Source of the DNA: Helicocarpus griseus UAMH5409
Taxonomy: Eukaryota > Ascomycota > Eurotiomycetes > Onygenales > Ajellomycetaceae
Assembly (NCBI GenBank): GCA_002573585.1
Contig: PDNB01000125.1
Location: 1 to 64,000, forward strand
Direction: 5' to 3'
DNA length: 64,000 nt
The notes beneath the pieces are model-generated. The model searched no databases, was not told the DNA's origin, and saw only the letters and a program-made list of their open reading frames with translations. Numbering within the stretch: the first letter of the stretch is position 1; each line of letters begins with the position of its first letter. Below are positions 45,645-57,382 of the stretch, piece after piece. The translations under genes were made by a program, and so were the position numbers.

Positions 45645-47344
45645 TTTTGCAAGCTCCAATTGAATAACAAGAGGAGCAGGGAGCAAAAGTGGGAGTTTGG
45701 AGTGGGGAGCTGACTATCTAATACGGGGCTTCGTGAGATGGTTCTATGGGGCAATGTCCAGGTATATATATATCCAGACATGACATCGCCATGGCCATAT
45801 AGCCTGTCAATTCGAAAGCCGCCTCCAGTCTTTGGAGGGAAAAAGAGGAAGGGAAAGCGTTAGGTACAAGGGTCCAAACCGGCAAATGAAATCTCCTCGT
45901 ATCAATACCACGATCACGGCTCCGTGAATATACACTCAAAGGGGAAATGGCATACTTATCCCATGCGCCAATGTGCAAGGAATATGCGAGGGTCAATACT
46001 CCACCGGCTTATGCGGGGTTAGTGCCTAAATCAAAGCGCGAAGCTATTGTTTATATTCCGTACTGATGGATTTTTTTTTTTTTCGGGTTAAAACACTTTC
46101 TCACACATAGTAAGCTCCAGTGATTCTATTGCTTTAACCTGTGTGAATTCCCCTGCGGCAAATCCCGTATTGATTGATCGTTAACGGGGGGAAGAGGTTG
46201 ACTCCTGGGAGGCGATAGCTCTAAACAGCATGGCCAGAGCATGATGTCGGCAAGCCCCATCCTGGATAATTGATCCTGGGATGCCCGTCGGCTAAATGTC
46301 AGGGACCGGTTCTTTTAGCCTTTCGATTCGCGTTCTGGAAGAGTTTAATCTCGGGTTATTTACCCCTTTGTCAACTGCCAAGGGCTGTCATCGGCTTTTG
46401 ACTGGGATTTATACACAACGGCCCATATAGATAAAGAATGGGCAGGATGCCAACAGCCTAGCTCCAGTGCATCGTCAAAATCCAAGAACAATCCAAGAAC
46501 AAGTAATAACAATAATGATATTAATAATAGAGATGTTGCGGAAGAAATCCGAGGCGGAGGTCGGGGAGGGGCTTAGTCAGCGGCGATATGTCGGGCCGAG
46601 AACCGCCTCCCCTCCGAAGAAGTTGCAAGAATTCTTCTTGGAATCTCAACTCAACAACTGTTGGACCTGTCAAACTGATTAGTACGGATGAAAACTTGAA
46701 TACAAACCAGTCGCCGATAACTGGGCAAAGTGGCAACACATATCCCTTGCAAGTGAGAGTGCCCCAAGCTGGGGGAGGAAGGTATATCAATATTTCGCCC
46801 CATCGGAAGCCTGATGGTAACTCTTAACTTAAACCGATTAACGAAAAATCAACCAGGTACATGTATATGTACATGTACATGGTACATTGCATGGGTATAT
46901 TATTCATGGAACTTTTGACTCAGTTTCCAGGCTTCTTGATACGCCTACTGACAAGTAGTGTCCAACTTTCCAACCAGCGCATCGTCGATCCCGACAAGGA
47001 AATCGACCTGTTAGGAATCCCATAACCTATCTATGATTTACTCGCAAGTCGATGAACACCACAATCATACTCAACGTATCAATTCTGATAGCTTATATCT
47101 TGGGAACTGGAGCCTCCATGCTGGTACGGCCGCAGGCCGCAGAAATCTCTTCCCCCCCCCCAGGTTCTAGATCCTCGGCTTCGAAAAATGAATCAGCAGA
47201 GAACGCCCCATGCGGGGTTACGAATCCTGGGCATTTCCTCGTTGATTCTTTTGTTTGGCAGCAATGATCCTCCCGATATCAAGATCAAGAAACCATCTAC
47301 TACTCAATCCAGCGCCAAACCAACTCATCTACAACACGGTTATC
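45645..47344. other. Intergenic between GH115 and D-LDH
   Basis: Divergent promoter region of about 1.7 kb. It contains a poly-T run (46072-46083), a palindromic GTACATGTA cluster (46858-46883) and several short ORFs without recognisable features, including one at 47052-47267. Confidence 0.4.
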
Positions 47345-48349
47345 ATGAAAGTCGCCGTTTTCAGCTGTCAAGCGTATGAAAAGTTAGCTCTTGATCGTTT
47401 TAACACAGCCTTTCAATATGAGCTTGTCTATTTCTCCGAAGCCCTTTCAGCTGAAACCGTCTCGCTGGCAGCTGGCTGTATTGCTGTTTCCACCTTTGTC
47501 AGCGACCACGTCGATGCTGGTGTGTTGAAAGCACTAGCGGGTTTAGGAACGAAGCTGGTGACTTTGCGCTGCGCGGGCCATGACAGTGTGGATCTCAAGG
47601 CCGCTTCATCCAACGACATTGTCACGATGCGCGTCCCCGCCTATTCGCCCCACGCCATTGCAGAGTACACCGTCGGCATCCTCTTCACCCTCAACCGCAA
47701 GATCCACAGCGCTTGGAGCCGCGTCCAGACCGGCAATTTCGATCTAAATGGCCTTGTCGGAAGCGATGTATACGGAAAAACAGTGGGAATTATGGGCACC
47801 GGTCGAATTGGGGCCGCGGTAGCCAAAGTGTTCAAACTCGGCTTCCACTGCCATGTTATTGCAAATGACCTTTATCCTCAACCTGAGCTACAAGGTATTG
47901 GAGTAGAATATGTTGATCGGAATACCATTTTCCGACGATCCGATATCATCTGCCTCCATTGCCCTTTGACCAGCCAAACCGAGCGGTTGATAAACGCGGA
48001 GACGCTGCGACTTATGAAACCAGAAGTTTTACTGGTAAACACAAGCCGGGGAGGCCTGGTCGATACTCCAGCGTTGATCAACGCTCTCGAACACGGTCAG
48101 ATACGTGGATGCGCGTTGGATGTATATGATGGTGAACGGGACTTGTTTTTCCGAAAATCGACAATGGAAAACATTAACGATCCCATCCTCAAGCGATTGG
48201 TTGGCCTGCCTAATGTGATCCTAACTGGCCACCAAGCTTTTTTGACGCAGGAGGCCATTGACGCCATTGCGGAGACGACACTGAAAAATATACAAAATTT
48301 CATGGCAGGAAGGCTCGATGTGAATTTGGCAGTTGAGAAATATAATTAG
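47345..48349 (+). CDS. ldhA: D-lactate dehydrogenase, bacterial LdhA type
   Basis: Intronless ORF of 334 aa starting MKVAVFSCQAYEK. The Rossmann site GTGRIG is at 151-156. The catalytic triad of D-2-hydroxyacid dehydrogenases is complete: Arg235 (NTSRGG), Glu264 (YDGERDLFF) and His296 (TGHQAFLT), at the numbering I recall for E. coli LdhA. LRCAGHDSVDL and VPAYSPHAIAEYTVGILFTL are also LdhA-like. It would reduce pyruvate to D-lactate with NADH in the cytosol, re-oxidising NADH under low oxygen. No intron and strong bacterial resemblance suggest an old transfer. An upstream in-frame start (47255) gives a less likely 364-aa form. Confidence 0.9.
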   Translation: MKVAVFSCQAYEKLALDRFNTAFQYELVYFSEALSAETVSLAAGCIAVSTFVSDHVDAGVLKALAGLGTKLVTLRCAGHDSVDLKAASSNDIVTMRVPAYSPHAIAEYTVGILFTLNRKIHSAWSRVQTGNFDLNGLVGSDVYGKTVGIMGTGRIGAAVAKVFKLGFHCHVIANDLYPQPELQGIGVEYVDRNTIFRRSDIICLHCPLTSQTERLINAETLRLMKPEVLLVNTSRGGLVDTPALINALEHGQIRGCALDVYDGERDLFFRKSTMENINDPILKRLVGLPNVILTGHQAFLTQEAIDAIAETTLKNIQNFMAGRLDVNLAVEKYN

Positions 48350-49461
48350 AGCCTTGCCGGGGGCGGCCTTGAGTGCAAGGAATATTTTTGCAAATGATTA
48401 TATGAATAATGACACACTTAACGCCAATTGATCTCCATCATGCTTTAAATTTGCCATAGCGTAGCCCTGAATAGAATATGTCTAGGACCCCGGTTTGTTC
48501 AGATGGCTTCTTACAAGTAACTGGCTGTTAACAAGCCCATTCCTTTACGAAATCCACAGCAAGAAATCAATTGACGGGATGGTTTTCAAGTTTGAACCCG
48601 AGACACAATTTGTCCTTGGAGCCAAATCGAATTCTTGAGGTAATGAAGAAGAATGGCAATATGGCGAAGTCAATACTCCGTAACGAGAACATGCTGATCC
48701 GCCATCACCGCTGTCACTTGGTGTGACTACAGCCCGTCAAGCGCTAATTAGCGCCAGCCTTACATCGCCAAGCCAGTCCGGTGTCTAATTACCCCAGAAA
48801 CTGTTTAGCCTTTAGGAGTGTGACGGGATATCTCTCCTTTTTCTTTTTACCCCTTGATAAAAACCGCAAGTCAATCGCCATTCCTTGTGCTTGGTTTGAT
48901 TTGGATGAACAAGGATGCTTGTGATATCTCAAGATATCCAGCTAGCACAGTAAGTACGGACTACATGATGATGCTCTTGAGCTACAAGTTTTAGCTCCAT
49001 CACGGCGTTACAGGGACGCGGGGATTTTTCAAGATTCATTTCAGTATTCCGTGATAATTCGGCGGACCTGCATGTGCTAATGAACCTGAGTCCTAGCGCC
49101 AGTGAACCCGTGTACTACTTTTATGATTACTGCACCGCCGTCTCATCGGTTACTACTATTTTTGGCCCTGCGTCCCTTTGTCGCGCTCTATTAGTGGTTG
49201 CCGGATGCCGGGATCAAGGGCTTGTTTTGACATCTTCCGAAACTAATAAAAGGACTAAGCCTCTTCCCCTTTTCGCAGTCATAATAATGGCCTCGTCTCA
49301 GGCCATTTTCATGGTTGTCCAGAACTGGTATATCATCAGTGGATGCCCCGGATGAAGTTGACCAGACTAGAATTTTCTTTTCTTGGAAAATTCACGCCCT
49401 GCGATGGCAGTCCTCCGTTTCTATCCACTGTTCACCTAGCAGCATTTCTTGACGCTGTCCA
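48350..49461. other. Intergenic, no gene seen
   Basis: 3' end of the dehydrogenase gene and promoter of the membrane protein gene. It holds one copy of the palindromic motif TACTCCGTAA at 48674-48683. The ORF at 49074-49355 lacks support. Confidence 0.4.
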
Positions 49462-50709
49462 ATGTCTCAATCCCCGGTGTCGATAAAGATCGTGCAAACC
49501 GCCCAAGTCTTTGAATATGTCGCAGCCACCATTGGGATGCTGGTTGTGGGGTTTTTTTCTGTGAAAGCCCATAAAGCGACAAATGGAGTGACGTTTGTTT
49601 GGATTACCTGGGCCTGTGGGCTCACTCTTGTGTATGGAACTAACAAGCGAACCCGAGTGATCTATTACGTTCTAAATCTAATCCAACTCTTCGAACTATT
49701 TAGGTCTATCATCCTTAATCTAGTCGTTAGCATTGGACATATGAACGGCTTTTTTACTCATAACGCTTTCTATCACATACTCTCCCTCTCCGACTTATTT
49801 CCCGGCGTTGCGGATGCCACTATCTTCATCTTCCTGATCGAGCTGCCGCTGACCTTTTTGCAACACCTACAAAACCGTCCTGCTCTGCGACGAAACATTC
49901 GCTTCTACACTTTTTTCATCAGTGCGGCCCTCGTGGTCCTCAGTATTGCCGCTTTCGCCATCCGTACAAGAAGAGTTCCCACGAGGTACACTGCCCTTAG
50001 CGAGTACATGCGCCTCTATATGATTTTCTCTTGGATTGGCGTGGCAAATGCCGCCGTATACTGTGCCAACTCTTTGCTATATATCGGAATCTGTTATGTG
50101 GCAGCTTCTCGCACTGGGGGTGGAAAGAGGACTCGTGGAGTAAGTGGTCTATCAATACAAAATCTCAATCTATGGCAATTTCCCAGGGGAATCAAGATGT
50201 TTATAGGAACGTGGAATGATTAGATCACGGTGCGGCTCATCATCGCCACCTTTCTCAATCTCCTACATGCATCCTGGCAACTAGGTATGCGATTTTATCG
50301 AACCCCGAGTAACCCGCTAAGTTACCTTCCTATAAACGCAGTGGAAGTTTTGGACGCGCCCGTGTCCGTCTGGTCTACAGTAATAATGCTGGGATTACTC
50401 GCGTCGATCGGTTGGATTTTTCCCGGTAAAGATTCCGGGGAGCAAGATGAGTTCAACCAGCAGCAGCCATGGTTAGCCGAAGTCACATACGGTAATGTAT
50501 ACCATGCATCGTGTGAGCAGATACAGGGACCAGGACAGGAGCCTTGCACTTTCGCACGGCATATCCAGCAGCAGCCGGCGGAAGTGCATGGGCAGTCGCG
50601 TCCAGGAGGGTGGGCGGAGTTGCCGGGGTGTGTGGTGTATGAGCTGCCGGATAATAATCAGCAGCAGAGGCTTGTTTCGGTGGAGGATGCGCTGCGGGAG
50701 AGGCCATAA
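49462..50709 (+). CDS. Polytopic membrane protein, 7-8 TM
   Basis: Exons 49462-50139 and 50224-50709 (84-bp GTAAGT...GATTAG intron, phase 0) give 387 aa. Hydrophobic helices are seen at about 12-34, 45-60, 70-95, 115-135, 150-170, 180-215 (long or double), 227-250 and 270-290. Then comes a Gln/Pro/Gly-rich cytosolic tail (QPWLAEVTYGNVYH...). The pattern resembles fungal seven-helix membrane proteins, but I cannot name the family and see no ligand or G-protein motif. The start ATG is the first in frame, and the N terminus (MSQSPVSIKIVQTAQVFEYV) is short and extracellular if the helix count is seven. Confidence 0.7.
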
Positions 50710-51503
50710 GGTATGATGCGCATATATAAGTGTATATGTCTGTGGTATAAAATCTACAAAGCGGCGAAATGGATGTACGGGATTACGGCCTGGGCAAATT
50801 ACCCTTGAGCTGAAGACATGATCTGCTCACCAATTTTTCTTTGTATATATTATTCCATATACGCATACAATTGAACTACGTGGTCAAGGATTTCTGGGAA
50901 TATAGTACTTTCATCACAGTGAAAGGTGGAATAGGCACTAATCTATATCTATATCTATATCATATCTCAACCCATGATGTCGTCATTGAGGATTGTTGTA
51001 TGTGCGAGATAGGGAAAAGACCAAATTCAAGATTGAAATCAGACAAATAGTAATACAGTTTGAAGATGCATAGATCTTGTTTTTGCTTTGATCTAAAGTA
51101 TTTTTTTTAGTTTTGATATTCTTATTTCTGTAAATATGCTCAGCCATTGTGGCAAAGGGGCGGATGAGGCTTGAACAGGAGACAAACAAGATATTCGAGG
51201 AGGAGTAAGGCATAAAGAATAAATAGTAAGTATTATTATATTTCATCTCTTGCAGTTCTCTTCAAATAAGAGAAGTGTAGACTCAGGCAGTACAGCTGTT
51301 GCTCCTCATATATATATTTCTCTGATGTTGACGTTGTCTTAGTCACTCTCTCGATCTCATCCTTCCCCTTATCAATTGTTTGTTCCAACTTCATCCAACT
51401 ATCCCATCCGACATCACCCGCAACAGCTCCAATTCTTTATTCGAGATAACTATCCCAGCTAACCCAGCACACATGCCACCCTTCTGTCTTTCGTCTCCTT
51501 GAT
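50710..51503. other. Intergenic, AT-rich
   Basis: Includes short TATATC repeats (50943-50961) and a TATATATAT stretch at 51309-51317. From about 51340 a pyrimidine-rich leader precedes the cyclin start. No gene seen. Confidence 0.4.
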
Positions 51504-53289
51504 ATGGGCTCTGTAGCCGTCAGCCCTGCGGCGTCGTCGGGGGCAGCACATCACCACCACCATCACCACCATCATCCTCATCGCCCATATACCACCACGA
51601 TGCTTGCTGCTGCTGCTGCTACTGCGCCTGTATCAGATCCTCACCAGCCTGTTTTCCGCCATCCCAGATCTCAGTCGAACCAGCCTCCTCAGTCCCAACC
51701 TCATCCCGCCACCACCTCCACCTCCACCTCCTCGTCGGCCACCACCACCCCTACGACGCCTACTCTCTCATCGTCCACTTCTACCTCTACCTCGTCTTCC
51801 TCCACCGCCGCCACCGTGCATTCCCCGCTATCCCACCACCCCCCGCAGAATGCTGCTTCTCCTGCTCTGCCATCGGCGCCCAACTCCGCTTCTGCTGCTG
51901 CTGCTGCTGCTCCGATGACCTCGCATCCCAATTCTCACCGCCTCCCCGATCGCCAGCGGCCTACTTCCTCCTCCAGCTACCGCCAACATCCCCCCCAGCA
52001 TGCCCACGGCTTTGATCAGGCTGGTTTTCCCTTATCAAGCACCCCCTCGGGCCTCAGCTCCTCAAGCCATCCCCAACACTCCCCTCGACTGCAGCCTGCA
52101 CACTCCTCGTCGCGCTCCTTAGGCGCCTCTGAGGCCCCCTCGCCCGCCCGCATCCAGGTCCGCGACCTGGCTCATATCCGCAGTTTCGCCAATGAAGAGG
52201 TCCTTGCCTCGTCCAGGCGCCTGCAATCCCAAGGCACCGGCAGCCGTTTCAGGCAGGATGTTGGCCGTCAGTATGAAATCAGCGCCATGCCTGTGCAGGA
52301 CATCATCGAAATGGTGGCGGGCTTGTTGACCAAAATCACCATCACCAACGACCTGCAACACGAACATGTCCATCGCAACATCCCCCCCCCCAATGGCGCC
52401 GCTGGTATCAGTGCCCAAACCACCAGTGTGCTCGCCTTCCACGGGAAGAATGTCCCCAACATCACCATCCTCAGCTACCTGAGCCGCATCCACAAGTACT
52501 GCCCAACCACCTACGAGGTCTTCCTCAGCCTGCTGGTCTATTTCGACCGCATGACCGAGATGGTAAACAAAGGTTTTATCCAGAGTCTGCAACAACGATC
52601 AGACCAACATAGAACGGGCTTAGGCCCGCAATCCTCCTCTTCCCCTGCCACTCCGTCTACAGCCACTCCAAACCGCCCCTCAACCCGGGATCCCATCGTA
52701 ACCCCTCCTTCATCGGCCCTTATGCGTGCCCGGGATAAGGACATACCCTCATCCCCGTCTGGTCATTCCGCCATATGTCAAGACTCAAACGACCCGTCGT
52801 CCGGTAGCCCTCCAGATGCACAACAGGACGATCCATTCAACTTCTCTCATTACTTCGTGGTCGATAGTTTCAACATCCACCGTCTAGTTATCGCCGGTGT
52901 GACCTGCGCAAGCAAGTTCTTCTCTGATGTTTTCTACACCAACTCTAGATATGCCAAAGTACGTACATTTATCATATCATCTATCTATCGACAATTCACT
53001 GACAAGGTATGAATAGGTTGGTGGCCTCCCTCTTCTCGAACTCAACCATCTCGAACTTCAATTCCTCCTCCTAAACGACTTCCGTCTCGCTGTCCCTGTC
53101 GAAGAGCTGGAGGCCTACGGCACCATGCTCGTGGAATTTTACGCGCGAGAAGTCGTCGCGCAGCAGCAGCAAGAGCATCTACAATTAGTACAAGAACCAC
53201 AATTCCGGGGCGACGCCGAAGACCCTTTGAGTGCCCGCGACCACAGAGCAAGGGAAGAGTATATCTCGCAAACTCCGACCCCACCTTAA
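51504..53289 (+). CDS. PHO80: Pho80-like cyclin (Pho85 CDK partner)
   Basis: Exons 51504-52958 and 53017-53289 (58-bp GTACGT...AATAG intron, phase 0) encode 575 aa. The first about 200 residues are low complexity: a nine-His run, then Ser/Thr/Pro and Ala runs. The cyclin fold runs from about 215 to 550 with a Ser/Pro-rich insert: DIIEMVAGLLTKITITND, LSYLSRIHKYCPTTYEVFLS, FNIHRLVIAGVTCASKFFSD then VFYTNSRYAKVGGLP across the splice, and ELEAYGTMLVEFYAREV. This is the Pho80/PREG type, which with the Pho85 kinase keeps phosphate-starvation genes off by phosphorylating the Pho4/NUC-1 factor. The insert carries several S/T-P sites. Confidence 0.85.
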
Positions 53290-54980
53290 TTGACCTCCTG
53301 TTTCGCATTTCTTTTCTTTATGTTATGAGATATGACGGTGAAAGAGGTGGGTCCCGGTTATCAGAGAGGATATGGATACAGGTGTTTTCTTACATGCTGG
53401 TGATTGAAGGATATGAGATACCATGAGAGTAGTCATTGTTTCAGTCCCTTTTTATTTACATTTTATTTTGTCTCTGGGTTTTTTTGCATGTCAGCGGATG
53501 TACCTATTTACCATCCATATCTTATCTAATGTCTCTTGCTTTTTTCGTTTCTTCTTGCTAATGTTATGTCTTTTGGCACTTTACTTACATGGATGTTTAT
53601 TGATTGCCCGGTTTGGATCTTGCGCTTCCTAATCTCAACAGATTTCTGTCAATTATTTTCCACGTCCATGCATTTCGTTCCATGTTTATCTACTACAACT
53701 ACAGCCTTCCCCCCGTTTTGACTTCCGGATATTTCACACCTGGTGCTTCGTCTTCCATCCGGACCATATTCCGCAGCCCACTCCTTCGCCCACTGTTTTC
53801 TTCCACCGTCATGCCATCACAATAGCCACGAAACCACCATTCCCCTCCCCACCAAAGATTATTCACCACCTACTCGAGACAAAATTGCCCTCCGCACACC
53901 AACATGATCCTCCCTCTCAACCCGCCTCACAAGCCAATTCACCGCGCCCGCATATATCCTAGCAATGTGACCCCCCCTACACATCTGTAAATGTACGTAT
54001 GAAATCATTCATGCATGAACACACTCTATTCTTGCCCGCCCCTGTTCCATACCATTTCAAATTTGAAACAATCCAATCTGTCTTCTGCTAAGTGTACACC
54101 GTTCATCTATTATGTAGAACAGAGGGGGGCAAACAAACAATGCAATTACAAATTCAAGTTGAGTCCACATCACAACTTTCGTACGTTAACGTGGTGGATT
54201 AATTAAGGGTCGAAGCGGTATATAATAGATAGATAGACGAGAAATAGATAATGACCATAAAAAATTTTCCAGTAAATGCGCCGATGAATAAGTAACAAGG
54301 AGAAGTACAGGTATATATATTATTCCAAAGCAAAGCAAACGAAAAAGAAAAAAAGAGTCCTAAACAAAGGAGAGAATAATCTGTATGTGATAAACCCAAA
54401 AAAGAAGAAACTGGCTAAAGCGCTCCGGACAAAAACACTTCTCCTCGCCCGTACCGGGGCAGATAGATGGGGGCGGGGGTCGATAATGAAAATATAAACG
54501 CGTCGGAATCAATACCACAACTCCAGTGTGAGCAGACACAAAAGCACACGAAAGACACAGGTATGTATATACATACTGTACTGTACAATAAGCATTACTA
54601 TAGCTATAGCATAGTTCAACGGATGGTGGGGAATGCGGAGTTTGCAATGCTGACAACTCAAATCGTAATCGACTAAACAGACAGGGGACCGAACAAGCAG
54701 AATAAAAATATGGGTATGTTGGGTGGATGCCTGCCTTCTTTCACTTTCTCCAAGAACCGAAGCCAAGAAGCAAAGTCGTAAAAAGAATAGTATGATATCA
54801 TGAAGGGGTCATTCAAAATGTATAAGAACGAAGAAGAGTCCCTGTCAAGAATGAACGGCAGAAAACAAGACATTATAAATGGTAAAGACGAAAAAGTGGC
54901 TCTGGAATATAAAGAAAGGCAGAAGAAGAAACGAATATGGCAAGTACCCGCGTGATGGGTGAAACGAGAGTAAAGGACAC
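53290..54980. other. Long 3' spacer between convergent genes
   Basis: About 1.7 kb between the cyclin stop and the TBC stop, AT-rich to pyrimidine-rich. Probably long 3' untranslated regions of both genes. No coding frame with support, no RNA gene recognised. Confidence 0.45.
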
Positions 54981-57382
54981 CTAAGTCCTCTGCACAATCC
55001 GAACCATCCCCATAAATGCATCCTCATCACCAGCATTATTAAGCACCCAATACCCGCTCAAATCGTTGCTGCTACCATTATCGCTGCTGTTGCCGTTCAC
55101 ACTATCGCCGTCAGACGAGCGAGCCCGTCTCCCGGCTCTACCCCTCTCAACGTGCTTCGATCCCCATCCCAAGAGTCTCGTCGCTGTCTTCTGCCCCTCG
55201 TCACCAGGCAAGATGTTCAAAAGCTGTGTCTCTATACAGCCAAGGATGGTGACGGCGGCGCGGATGATGATACCGTCGCCCTCAAATACCCAGCAATCCC
55301 ATACACGGCTAAGGCGTTCCAGGTCGAGACCGTTCGTCAATAGGCTCTGGAACATTGGGCCCCAAATCTGCTCATCAGACAGATAAAGATTCTCGTATAG
55401 ATGGTTTGACACGCGCGGGTACTTCAGACGGAGAGTCGTGGAGGCGAGTGAGTAGGCGCGGGAGGTTGCGCCGGGATCGGCAGTCAGGAAGGCGAGGGGG
55501 AGGGGTTTGTTAAGCGCATTGGCGAGAGCCTGGAAGGTTGCAGCTGGGGTAGGTAGATTGAGCAAGAGAACGGCGGCGATAGTCTATTGGAAGCGTTAGC
55601 AACGGGAACAATTCCCGGATAAAACTGTAACTTACATGGATGCCATAAAGGTAGCCAACATCGCTTCTATACATGGCATATGCATCCAGCACATTGACCA
55701 AGTTTTCTCGTAGGGGCCCGCCCTCGCCAAACAGGTGAAGATCTGGAAATGCGGCCGATGCATCCCTCCGGATAGTAGCAAACCACTCCTTCATTTTCTT
55801 GTTGGAGTCGCTTGCATTATCGTCTGTCCTTGCCTGGATATTCTTAGCTCGCTCTAGGGCCTTTATATAAGTGTCTTCCGTCAAAGCAAGCTCATTACCC
55901 AAGGCGCGTTGCCAGACAGCCCCTCGCGACCGGGTAGTGATTCCACGCCACCAGAGCTCTCTAGTACGATGTTCAGATATAACCCTATCCCAGTCAGGGA
56001 AGACGTAGTCATCCCAGATACGCTGCAGCATCTTTCGCGTATCATCCTTTTTACATTGAGCATTAGCCGCCTCTGCAGCCTTCCGTTTATCTACAATATT
56101 AAAGTTCAGCCTCATATACCTTGTAATATAGGGGAGCGGCGAAGCACCTACCAGCTTCACGGGATAGCGCCATCATGCGCTTATACTCAGACAGATGTTT
56201 CTTTTCCTCCTTGGGGTCTTTCGGCGGAAGCCAGCTTGGTCTGGTTCGTGACAAGACTTTCTCTTTCTCCTTGCTGATGGGGAGAGGGTCGATCATGATA
56301 TTTGATTTTTGCAAAGGCGGGAGTTGAATCATACCATTGGAGTCGCGTTTCCCTTGCTCCAAACTCGACCTGGCCGAGGACTTGCCGCTGCGGAGGCGCT
56401 CTTCGCGCCTCTGGGATGCATTATCAGCATGGAATTCCAAAGCTTCAGTCAATATTTTAGCCTCCTCGGAAAGCTCCGACATGACCAAATTCCAAGAGTT
56501 GATGCGCGGAGAACGTGGAGACGGGTCTGCCCGAGAAGGGCCAAGTGAACTGGCCCTTGGCATTTTCGGTCTTTTCGGCAACCTAGCAGATGCGGGCGGA
56601 GAGGATGTTGGAGACGGCGGCAACGGAGGGGCAGACACTGAATGGGAGAGCGGAAGGGGTCGCGGGCCAGGACTTCTCCGGTCCGGACTAGGCCCTCTCC
56701 CTCCAGCCCGCTCCTGGGGAGGGCGTGGAGATATGGGAACGTTCCACAGAGTTGCATCTTCAGGCAATTCCTCATCAGAATCGTGGTATTCGTTTTCCAG
56801 TTCCTCGACTGTTTTCCGGGGTCGCGTTTGGGATGGAGATCGGGTAAAGGAGCGAGACGTAGTAAGCCGGGGTCTTGGAGGTAGGGCCGTAGTATTAGTT
56901 GGAGATAGCGGGGCTAGCTGCGGACCGGGAGAAGGAGATCTCGACCGTTGGCGTGAAGACGGGCGGAGCTGCAACGAAGGGGTGGAAGCGCTAGAGAGCA
57001 TTCTGCGAGAGGTACTTCTAGAACGAGGCAAACTCAAAGTTTGCATTGCATCCAACGCACCCTGAACCTGACCATTGAGGTGAGGATATTCCTTCCTGTT
57101 GGTCGAGGCGGTCAATTCCCTTGTTGTAGTAGCCATGGCGGAGGAGCGCGGCCCAGAGCCGGGGGTCATGCGACGGCTGTGCCGCAAGGGAAACTTGTCC
57201 TGGGCAAAGTGACGTGGGTCAACATACTCCTCCTCCAGACCTATGTCCTCGAAGTTGGAGATGTCCGCGAGGATGCCATCGGGGCCGGAGTTATGGGAAG
57301 AGGAGTGGAAGGAGGAAGACTTGGAGGATTTGGAACCAGAGAGTTCGGGCGGAGAGTCGGGAGCCACGGAGATGGCCGTCAT
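54981..57382 (-). CDS. TBC-domain protein lacking both catalytic fingers
   Basis: Exons 57382-56152, 56090-55636 and 55583-54981 (introns of 61 and 52 bp) encode 762 aa. Residues 1-370 are Ser/Pro/Arg-rich and disordered. Residues about 435-700 are a TBC Rab-GAP fold: WWRGITTRSRGAVWQRALGN, AFPDLHLFGEGGPLRENLVN, LLTNGLDLERLSRVWDCWVF. The Arg finger motif IxxDxxR is IRRDASA (Arg replaced by Ala523), and YxQG is YLYG (Gln replaced by Tyr559). By the dual-finger mechanism the protein should not speed GTP hydrolysis; a Rab-binding scaffold is more likely. All other helices are preserved, so this is not decay. Confidence 0.88.
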
